A stretch of 64,000 nt of DNA from an uncultured Flavobacteriales bacterium (GTDB taxonomy: Bacteria > Bacteroidota > Bacteroidia > Flavobacteriales > Crocinitomicaceae), in NCBI GenBank assembly GCA_946479285.1, contig CAMLFH010000006.1, positions 1-64,000 of the forward strand. The letters run 5' to 3'. Below the pieces are notes generated by a model. It was not told the DNA's origin. It made no database searches and saw only the letters and a program-made list of their open reading frames with translations. Positions 18,592 to 26,172 of this stretch are shown piece by piece; position 1 is the stretch's first letter; every line of letters begins with the position of its first letter. The position numbers and the translations under genes are program-made.

Positions 18592-19503
18592 ATGAAAAAA
18601 GCATTACTATTTTTAGGTATGTTGTCTGGTGTTGCTTACGGGCAAAACTGTACGGAAATTTTTATTTCTGAGTATGTAGAGGGATCAGGAAACGATAAAG
18701 CAGTTGAATTGTACAACCCTACTGGTTCTGCAATTAACTTAAGTGGTTATAGAATTGAGCGTTTTTCAAACGGACAAGCTACTTCAAATAATGGAGGGGT
18801 AACTAATTTGACTGGGACTATTCAACCATTTTCTACCTTTGTTTTTGTAAATGGTCAGACAGTTGATATGACAAATCCTCCATCTCCATTATGTTCACCT
18901 GCGTTGCAGGCTATGGCGGATCAATTGGACCATGCTTACCCGGCTCCAACTTACATGAATGGTAATGATGCAATTGCGTTGTTCAAGAATTCTGTAATGA
19001 TCGATCTAATCGGTAAAATTGGAGATGCAGCAATGACAGGTGGTTATGGTTGGGGTGATCAACCTCCATATGATGGATCGATTGGTCGTGTATGGACAGA
19101 GGATCATACTTTAATCCGTAAAGCAACAGTTAAAGGTGGAGTTATGGCTAACCCGGATCCGTTTATTGTAAATCAGCAATGGGATTCTTTGCCGAAAGAT
19201 ACATGGACAAATTTAGGACAGCACAACTGTGATTGTTTCCTAAGCGTTAACGAGAATTCATTGAACAGTGTTTCTATTTTCCCGAATCCTTCTACAAACG
19301 GAATTCTTTACATCAACACAAATAACACTATCGAAACAATCGAGATCGTTGATTTGCTTGGAAAAGTAGTTGCTAAAGAAGTAAGAAACCACCAAAGCAC
19401 TGCGGCGGTAGTTACTACTGATAAAATCAAAAAAGGAGCTTATTTGATCCGTATCAATTTTGCGGATAAATCGTCTTCTCAGCAAAGTATTATCATCGAG
19501 TAA
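18592..19503 (+). CDS. Secreted lamin-tail-domain protein, type A T9SS
   Basis: 303 aa. Signal peptide MKKALLFLGMLSGVAYG, then a lamin-tail-like domain (LTD, about 20-140: IFISEYVEGSGNDKAVELYN, INLSGYRIERFSNG, NGNDAIALFKN), and a type A sorting domain (VSIFPNPSTNGILYIN ... IKKGAYLIRINF, about 225-303). LTDs in bacteria frequently accompany secreted nucleases and phosphatases; the domain itself is probably a binding module. It is the first clear gene of a five-gene operon with a TonB receptor, an endonuclease I and a split 5'-nucleotidase. I infer a role in binding or presenting nucleic acid at the surface. No catalytic motif is visible. Confidence 0.85.
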   Translation: MKKALLFLGMLSGVAYGQNCTEIFISEYVEGSGNDKAVELYNPTGSAINLSGYRIERFSNGQATSNNGGVTNLTGTIQPFSTFVFVNGQTVDMTNPPSPLCSPALQAMADQLDHAYPAPTYMNGNDAIALFKNSVMIDLIGKIGDAAMTGGYGWGDQPPYDGSIGRVWTEDHTLIRKATVKGGVMANPDPFIVNQQWDSLPKDTWTNLGQHNCDCFLSVNENSLNSVSIFPNPSTNGILYINTNNTIETIEIVDLLGKVVAKEVRNHQSTAAVVTTDKIKKGAYLIRINFADKSSSQQSIIIE

Positions 19504-19550
19504 TCGTTTTATACAGATCTATCCTTATTATCAAGTCTTTTAACTGATTT

Positions 19551-22283
19551 ATGAAAAATCTGCTAGTAATTTTTTGCCTATTTTTTGGTGTAACCGCTTT
19601 CTCTCAGGAAACGGTTACACTAAGCGGGGTAGTGATGGAGCCTGAAACAAATGAGCCGGTTATCGGAGCAGTTGTAGTAGTGGATTCTACTTCAAAAGCA
19701 ATTACAGATATTGATGGAAAATATACGTTCCAGGTTGCAAAAAACACCAAGCATACTATTACCATGGAATACTACGGCTTTGAAAATTACCAGGCTGCAG
19801 TATCCGTTGGAAATACGGATTATATGCACGATTTTACCCTGAAAGTTACAGGGGTTATAGATGAGGTAGAAATTGTCCGAGACGTTGCAAAACTGAGAGA
19901 AACACCGATTGCCTTTTCGAATATTTCAGCCAAACAAATTGCAGAAGAACTAGGTACGCGTGACTTACCGATGATCCTCAATTCTACGCCGGGTGTTTAC
20001 GCAACCGAACAAGGAGGTGGAGCAGGAGATGCTCGTATTTCGATCCGTGGTTTTGATCAGCGCAATGTGGCTGTGTTAGTAGACGGAGTTCCGGTAAATG
20101 ATATGGAAAACGGCCAGGTTTACTGGAGTAACTGGGACGGTTTAAGTGATATTACCAAAACTATTCAGGTGCAACGCGGATTAGGTGCATCCAAATTGGC
20201 TATTATTTCAGTTGGAGGAACAATGAATATTATGACCAAAGGGATTGACCAAAAGTTTGGTGTTCACGTGAAAGGCGAGGTAAACGATTATGGACTTTAC
20301 AAAGCGTCTTTTGGTTTAAATACCGGGATGTTGAAAGGGAACTGGGGGATTTCAATTGCAGGTTCCAGGAAATGGGGAACCAGTTTTGCAGATGCAACCT
20401 TTGATGATGCCTGGTCTTATTTCTTCAAAGCTCAAAAGAAATTTGGGAAACACCACATTCTGAGTATCGGTGTGAATGGTGCTCCTCAGTCTCATGGTCA
20501 AAGAACTACGAAGCTTCCAATTTCCATGATCAGTGAGAAACTGGCAAAAGAAACGGGAGTTAACTACCAAAGACAAATTGATTCCATCGCAGGTACCAGT
20601 AATTTATACTATACCACTTCAGAAATTGGAGCGCGTGGAAACAAATACAATCCTAATTACGGAATGATCAATGATGAGATCTTTAATGAAAAGGTAAATT
20701 TCTTTCACAAACCACAATTCAATATTTCACATTCCTGGAATCCGAACAGTAAGTTCAATTGGACAACCATTGCTTACCTGTCTATCGGTAAAGGAGGAGG
20801 AACTTCCATGAAGAATACTCCGGCAAGAGATACAACTACAGGCTTGTACAATTTACAAGGGATTTATGATCAGAACTCTAAGAATTTTTCAAACTTGTAC
20901 AGTACCACATTACACTCTTCGTCCAATTATTTAAGAGCTGCCAACAACGATCACAAATGGGTAGGTTTGATCACTTCGGTTTCTTATAAGATCGGTGATC
21001 ATATCTCTACACTTTTTGGTTTGGATGCACGCTATTACAGAGGAAGTCACTATCAATCGGTTTACGATTTGATGGGAGGAGATTATGCAATCGATAACAC
21101 AGATAAAAATCAGCCGAAAGGATTGGCAAACCTGAGCTACGCCATGAAGCGTAAAGGTGATAAGGTTTCTTATTACAACGATGCGATCGTGATGTGGGGA
21201 GGAGCTTTTGGACAAATTGAATATAAGAAGAACAAATGGTCTACTTTCCTTACCGGTTCACTTTCCGAAACAGGAAATCAACGAATTGATTACTTCAAGA
21301 AGAAAGACCTTGTGCTTTCAGATACCTTGATAAGACAAGCTGTTGGTTATGGAGATACTTTAGAGTACAAAGGAAATAAATACACCAATCAATCTGCTGA
21401 AGCAAGAACTGCAACGACAGACAGAAAGTGGTTCCTTGGAGGAACAGTAAAAGGTGGTGTGAACTACAACATTACGAAGAGTCACAATGTATTCCTGAAT
21501 TTGGGATACCTGAGCATTGCTCCGAAAATGAATACCGTTTTCGACAACAACAACATGCCTTTCCTGGAAACGCGAAATCAAAAAGTATATTCCGTGGAAT
21601 TAGGTTACGGTTACAAAAGCAAGAAGTTTGCTGCAAACCTAAACCTATATTATACTTTGTGGGAAAACAAGCCACCACAATACACACCTACTGTAGTTAC
21701 TCCTGATGGAACGTTCTCCTACAACATTAACGGACTGGACGCTTTGCACAAAGGAGTTGAAGTTGACTTCAACTACAATGTGACTAAGAAGATCAATGTA
21801 GAAGGAGTGTTTACACTTGCTGACTGGAAAACAATTTCCGGGTCAAAAGTATTTATCGTGGATAATGACGGACAGATTGTTGACTCGGTTGACTTCAGTG
21901 CGAAGAACGTTCACGTAGGTGATGCTGCTCAGCTTCAGATCGGAGGTTCCGTGAGATGGGAGATCATCAAAGATTTATACGTGAAACTAAGATATACTTA
22001 CTTCGGCAGAAACTTCGCGAATTTCGATCCTTTGGCTCTTGTAGGAGCAGACAGGGATAGAGAATCCTGGCAGATGCCGAGCTATGGATTATTGGATTTC
22101 AATGTCGGATATACATTTAGAGTTTCTAAAGTTTACTTCACCGTAAATGGAGGAATTATGAATATCCTGGATAAGGTCTATATCACCGATTCACAAAATG
22201 GATTAAACTTCGATGCCAGTACAGCAACAGTATTTGTTGGGATGGGAAGACGATTTAATCTTGGTTTAAAAATAGGAATTTGA
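19551..22283 (+). CDS. TonB-dependent outer-membrane receptor of the nuclease operon
   Basis: 910 aa. Signal peptide MKNLLVIFCLFFGVTAFSQ, CarboxypepD_reg-like domain about 22-105 (VTLSGVVMEPETNEPVIGAV), plug domain about 110-235 (IRGFDQRNVAVLVDGVPVND, MENGQVYWSNWDGLSD), then a 22-strand-type barrel ending in GRRFNLGLKIGI. Such receptors import large or scarce substrates across the outer membrane using TonB energy. The neighbours (47 bp from the LTD gene, 14 bp to the endonuclease gene) suggest oligonucleotides, nucleosides or a phosphate-containing product as substrate. That is inference from context. Confidence 0.93.
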   Translation: MKNLLVIFCLFFGVTAFSQETVTLSGVVMEPETNEPVIGAVVVVDSTSKAITDIDGKYTFQVAKNTKHTITMEYYGFENYQAAVSVGNTDYMHDFTLKVTGVIDEVEIVRDVAKLRETPIAFSNISAKQIAEELGTRDLPMILNSTPGVYATEQGGGAGDARISIRGFDQRNVAVLVDGVPVNDMENGQVYWSNWDGLSDITKTIQVQRGLGASKLAIISVGGTMNIMTKGIDQKFGVHVKGEVNDYGLYKASFGLNTGMLKGNWGISIAGSRKWGTSFADATFDDAWSYFFKAQKKFGKHHILSIGVNGAPQSHGQRTTKLPISMISEKLAKETGVNYQRQIDSIAGTSNLYYTTSEIGARGNKYNPNYGMINDEIFNEKVNFFHKPQFNISHSWNPNSKFNWTTIAYLSIGKGGGTSMKNTPARDTTTGLYNLQGIYDQNSKNFSNLYSTTLHSSSNYLRAANNDHKWVGLITSVSYKIGDHISTLFGLDARYYRGSHYQSVYDLMGGDYAIDNTDKNQPKGLANLSYAMKRKGDKVSYYNDAIVMWGGAFGQIEYKKNKWSTFLTGSLSETGNQRIDYFKKKDLVLSDTLIRQAVGYGDTLEYKGNKYTNQSAEARTATTDRKWFLGGTVKGGVNYNITKSHNVFLNLGYLSIAPKMNTVFDNNNMPFLETRNQKVYSVELGYGYKSKKFAANLNLYYTLWENKPPQYTPTVVTPDGTFSYNINGLDALHKGVEVDFNYNVTKKINVEGVFTLADWKTISGSKVFIVDNDGQIVDSVDFSAKNVHVGDAAQLQIGGSVRWEIIKDLYVKLRYTYFGRNFANFDPLALVGADRDRESWQMPSYGLLDFNVGYTFRVSKVYFTVNGGIMNILDKVYITDSQNGLNFDASTATVFVGMGRRFNLGLKIGI

Positions 22284-22297
22284 AACAAATAACAGGG

Positions 22298-24463
22298 ATG
22301 AGAAAATCAATTTTAACGGTGCTCTTAGCAGCATTTGCAGTAGGTACTTCAGTAGCACAAGCAGTGCTTCCTACAACTTGGAGTTTTACAACAACAACTC
22401 TTCCGGTTGGATGGACAGAGTCAGGAACAGCTTATTATACGGCTTCCGGTAATACTCCTCCAACTATGAAGTTTGATAACACAGGAGATTACCTGATCAT
22501 CAACTTTGCAAGTGCTCCGGGAGCATTGACTTATTATTTGGGTGGTAACTCTTTTAGCGGTGGAACTTTTACGGTGGAAGAGTCGGCAGACGGAGTGTCT
22601 TATACTTCTTTGCATTCGCATACAGCGCCTCCGGTTGCAGCTTACCAGATGTACACCGATAATCCAAATTCACTGACACGTTTTATTCGTTTTATTTATA
22701 CCAATAAAGTAGCCGGAAATATCGGTTTGGATGATGTAAATATTGCGGTTGGGGCTGCAACACCTGCACAGGAAATCAACGTGAAATACGGAACAACAAC
22801 AATCGTTACAGGCGGTACCCAGGTATTGAGTTCCCCGGTTTCTACGATGACTCCGGCTGTTTTTACGGTTGAAAACCTTGGAACAACGAATGCATTGAAT
22901 CTTTCAAGTGCTGTTATTTCAGGAGCAAACGCTGCAGATTTTTCAGTAGCATCTCCGGCTTTCCCAACATCAGTTGCTGCAGGATCAACTCAGGCAGTGA
23001 CAATTAACTTCACACCGTCAGTTGCAGGTAACAGAAATGCTGTTCTTACAATCAACAGTGATGATGCGGACGAAGCTGCATATGTGATTAACTTATATGG
23101 TATCGGAGGAACTTTAGCAACACAGCCAGCTGCACAGCCAACAAACATGGTTTTCTCGAATGTGAAATCCTACCGTTTGAACGCTTCATTTACACCAACA
23201 ACTGCCGAAGGATATTTGGTACTTCGTAAAAAAGGTTCCGCAATTACAGGAGCTCCTGCAGACGGAACAGTTTACCAGCGTGGAGACATCGTTGGTGATG
23301 GACAAGTTGTTTATTCCGGATCTGCTACAGGCTTTGTACCGAATAATATCGTTGCAAGTACAGGTTACTATTTTGCAGTGTATGCTTACAACGGACCGGG
23401 AACTTACAGAAATTACAATACAACGGCTCCCTTAGCAGCGAATGTTACTTCATCAGGTTCTATGATGCCTGCAGGTTATTATTCAGCTATTTCTACGAGC
23501 AGTCCTACATTTGTTGCTGATCTTCATAACTTAACGAATCCGCACGATATGCAATTCTATAGCAATTATGGAATTTATATGGTTGCTTTGTTTGCTGCAA
23601 GAGATACTACAATGGATCGCCGTGTAATTACATGTGTGTACAGTGGTGAGAATAAAATTTATACGGAACCATTTGATTTTACTGCAACAGGATATAGCCG
23701 TGAGCATACATACCCGCATAGCTGGATGCCGACAAATCCTGCTCAATCATTACCTGAGTACAACGATTATCACCATTTATTCCCTACAAACCAAAACCAG
23801 GCAAACGCTTTGAGAAGCAATTATCCTTTAGGTAAAGTAGTGAACCAAACCGGTGGATACTTAGGATGTAAATTCGGAACGGATGCAAACGGTAAGCAGG
23901 TTTTCGAACCAAGAGACGAGCACAAAGGTGATGCTGCACGTGCAATGATGTACGAAGCAATTTGTTACACAACTGTTGGTGGAAACTGGGGATTCCCGAA
24001 TCCGATAAGCAGCTCAATCCAATACGGACAGGACCAAGCGATTTTAAAGCAATGGAATACGCAGGATTTACCGGATTCCTGGGAGATTTCAAGAAACGAC
24101 TTCTTAGACTCTCTTCAGGAAAATCGTAACCCGTTTGTAGATAATCCAAACTTTGCTTGTTTTGTGAACTTCACAAACATGAGCTATGAGACTTTGGGAT
24201 GTACTGCAGATGTTGAAGAAGCTTTGTTGAACGGATTTATTTTATACCCGAACCCGGCAGCGAACACTTTGTATATGAACGTAGACGCTGCAACAATTAC
24301 CGGATACCAGATTATTTCTATGGACGGTAAAGTAGTGAAATCTGCTTCTGATATCAACGAAATTTTAATTGAATTGGATATCAAAGATTTGGAAACAGGT
24401 TCGTACCTTGTACAGGTAAGAACTCCATACGGGGAAACTCAAAAGACGATAGTTAAAAACTAA
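22298..24463 (+). CDS. Secreted endonuclease I-family nuclease, type A T9SS
   Basis: 721 aa from ATG 22298 (a TTG at 22280 overlapping the previous stop is less likely; signal peptide MRKSILTVLLAAFAVGTSVAQ). An adhesion-like N-terminal beta domain is followed by an ASPM/Hydin-type anchor domain (about 165-275), then a fibronectin-like stretch. The endonuclease I domain is at about 390-640 and carries SREHTYPHSWMP, YNDYHHLFPTNQNQANALRS and FEPRDEHKGDAARAMMY, ending in RNPFVDNP. This is the EndA/Vvn fold with a His-metal active site that cleaves DNA, and often RNA, non-specifically. A type A T9SS tail (FILYPNPAANTLYMN) follows. Predicted extracellular nuclease of the operon. Confidence 0.92.
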   Translation: MRKSILTVLLAAFAVGTSVAQAVLPTTWSFTTTTLPVGWTESGTAYYTASGNTPPTMKFDNTGDYLIINFASAPGALTYYLGGNSFSGGTFTVEESADGVSYTSLHSHTAPPVAAYQMYTDNPNSLTRFIRFIYTNKVAGNIGLDDVNIAVGAATPAQEINVKYGTTTIVTGGTQVLSSPVSTMTPAVFTVENLGTTNALNLSSAVISGANAADFSVASPAFPTSVAAGSTQAVTINFTPSVAGNRNAVLTINSDDADEAAYVINLYGIGGTLATQPAAQPTNMVFSNVKSYRLNASFTPTTAEGYLVLRKKGSAITGAPADGTVYQRGDIVGDGQVVYSGSATGFVPNNIVASTGYYFAVYAYNGPGTYRNYNTTAPLAANVTSSGSMMPAGYYSAISTSSPTFVADLHNLTNPHDMQFYSNYGIYMVALFAARDTTMDRRVITCVYSGENKIYTEPFDFTATGYSREHTYPHSWMPTNPAQSLPEYNDYHHLFPTNQNQANALRSNYPLGKVVNQTGGYLGCKFGTDANGKQVFEPRDEHKGDAARAMMYEAICYTTVGGNWGFPNPISSSIQYGQDQAILKQWNTQDLPDSWEISRNDFLDSLQENRNPFVDNPNFACFVNFTNMSYETLGCTADVEEALLNGFILYPNPAANTLYMNVDAATITGYQIISMDGKVVKSASDINEILIELDIKDLETGSYLVQVRTPYGETQKTIVKN

Positions 24464-24466
24464 TAC

Positions 24467-25174
24467 ATGAAGAAACTAGTTTTTCTTTTTTTTCTAATAG
24501 GAGCAGGTCTTACGGCCTGCTCTTATCATTTACAGGTAAAGGGATTGAAACAGAACATTGATGATTCGAGTAAGAACTCGGTCGAAATGGATTCGTTGAT
24601 TGCCCCATACCGCCGGGAAATGCTCCGCGAATTCGGAATGGTGATTGGTGAAACGACTACTGACCTGGTAGTCGGAAGGCCCAATTCCTCTTTGGGGTTT
24701 TGGCTGTGTGACGAGTTGATCAAAAAAGGAAAGGACAGTTCTTTTTTCCAAAATGAACCACTTGTAGCATTCATCAATATTGGCGGTTTAAGAGCTGATT
24801 TGCCCAAGGGTGAAATTACGGTTGGCGATATTTACAAAGTCATGCCTTTTGATAACCGGATGGTGTTTCTCAAATTGTCACTGGATAAGATTCCTGAAAT
24901 GGAAGCTTACCTAAAAGAAAAGGGTGGAGAACCGATCGGCGGATTCAAACTGGAAAAAGGAAAATTGGTTTTCCCGGATAACCTGGCAAAAGAAAAGAAT
25001 TATTTCTGGGTGGTTACTTCCGATTTTTTGGCAAATGGGGGAGATAATATGTTCTTCTTTAACAATCCGTTGCAGCGATTTGATACCACTATTCTTTTCC
25101 GGGATTTCATCATTAACGCTGTTAAAAAACAGCAAAAAATTACATTTTATCCCGAAGAAAGAATAAATTGGTAA
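24467..25174 (+). CDS. 5'-nucleotidase C-terminal-domain lipoprotein
   Basis: 235 aa with a lipobox (LIGAGLTAC). The mature part is the substrate-binding C-terminal domain of the UshA/CD73 family alone: INIGGLRADLPKGEITVGDI, MPFDNRMVFLKLS, and the nucleobase-stacking and loop region SDFLANGGDNMFF. It lacks the metal-binding phosphatase half, which the next gene encodes 1 bp downstream (TAAGATG junction). The two chains probably form one active 5'-nucleotidase releasing nucleoside and phosphate. Split in this reverse order (C-terminal half first), it differs from single-chain UshA. Confidence 0.9.
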   Translation: MKKLVFLFFLIGAGLTACSYHLQVKGLKQNIDDSSKNSVEMDSLIAPYRREMLREFGMVIGETTTDLVVGRPNSSLGFWLCDELIKKGKDSSFFQNEPLVAFINIGGLRADLPKGEITVGDIYKVMPFDNRMVFLKLSLDKIPEMEAYLKEKGGEPIGGFKLEKGKLVFPDNLAKEKNYFWVVTSDFLANGGDNMFFFNNPLQRFDTTILFRDFIINAVKKQQKITFYPEERINW

Positions 25175-25175
25175 G

Positions 25176-26096
25176 ATGGAACGAAGATTATTTTTACAGC
25201 AGACAGGTGTAGTTGCAGGTGTTGCTATCGCTGCCCCTTCATTGATCAGTGCTCAGAAAAAGCAACAAAAATTAGTGATCCTACATACTAACGATACACA
25301 TTCCAATATTGATCCGTTCCCGGTAAATCACCCCAAGTTCCCAAATATGGGTGGAGTTTCCAGGAGAGCCAGTTTAATTGAATCCATTCGGAGTCAGGAA
25401 GACCATGTGCTACTGCTGGATGCCGGAGATATTTTCCAGGGTACTCCTTATTTCAATAAGTTTAAGGGGGTTTTGGAGATGAAGACCATGGAAGCCATGA
25501 AATACGACATTGTAACGCTGGGGAACCACGATTTTGATATCGGGATGGAAGCCTACAAAAGTGCCTTATCTCATGCTTCATTCCAGGTTGTAAATGCCAA
25601 TTACGAATTGAGCTCAACCCCGCTTGCTGACGTAGTAAAACCCTATACCATAATCAAGAAAGCCGGATTTAAAATTGGAGTTTTTGGAGTGGGAGTAAAT
25701 CTGCAGGGATTGGTCCCTGTTGAAAGCTGGAAAGGAATGACTTACCAGGATCCGGTTGCAGCTGCTCAGAAACAAGCGGACAAACTGCGTAAGGAAGAAG
25801 ATTGTGATGTGGTAATTTGTTTATCGCATTTAGGCTACGAATACAAAACGAACCAGGTTTCAGATAAAGTATTGGCAGCGTCAACTTCGGGGATTGATGT
25901 GATTATTGGCGGACACACGCATACATTCCTGGAAGATCTGCAGGAGTTTAAGAACAAAGTCGGAAAATCCGTCTTTGTGAACCAGGTTGGTTACGGCGGA
26001 TTGAAATTAGGCCGTATCGATATCGAACTGTGTCCCGATTCCGGGAAGTTTACGATTGCTTCGACCAATCAGCTGCTGGACGATAACATTGCTTGA
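25176..26096 (+). CDS. Metallophosphatase (5'-nucleotidase N-terminal half) with Tat-type signal
   Basis: 306 aa. The N-terminus ERRLFLQQTGVVAGVAIAAP has an RR-x-F-L motif and a weakly hydrophobic stretch typical of Tat signals. The calcineurin-like metal site is complete: HTNDTHSN (D-x-H), LLDAGDIFQGTPY (GD), LGNHDFD, CLSHLGY and GGHTHTF. Alone it is the catalytic half of the 5'-nucleotidase family; the binding half is the preceding lipoprotein. It probably acts in the periplasm on nucleotides produced by the upstream nuclease. It is the last gene of the operon, followed by the palindromic terminator at 26114. Confidence 0.92.
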   Translation: MERRLFLQQTGVVAGVAIAAPSLISAQKKQQKLVILHTNDTHSNIDPFPVNHPKFPNMGGVSRRASLIESIRSQEDHVLLLDAGDIFQGTPYFNKFKGVLEMKTMEAMKYDIVTLGNHDFDIGMEAYKSALSHASFQVVNANYELSSTPLADVVKPYTIIKKAGFKIGVFGVGVNLQGLVPVESWKGMTYQDPVAAAQKQADKLRKEEDCDVVICLSHLGYEYKTNQVSDKVLAASTSGIDVIIGGHTHTFLEDLQEFKNKVGKSVFVNQVGYGGLKLGRIDIELCPDSGKFTIASTNQLLDDNIA

Positions 26097-26113
26097 TACT
26101 CAAATAATGATAT

Positions 26114-26155
26114 AACAGTAAGGGCGTCCCGCATGTGCGGAACACCCTTACTGTT
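26114..26155. terminator. Bidirectional hairpin terminator (REP-like)
   Basis: AACAGTAAGGG pairs with CCCTTACTGTT, with an inner CCGCA-TG-TGCGG stem, followed by a T-run. Lies between convergent genes. The GTAAGGG arm is shared with 14515-14544. Confidence 0.85.
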
Positions 26156-26172
26156 TTTTGGAAAATTAATTC

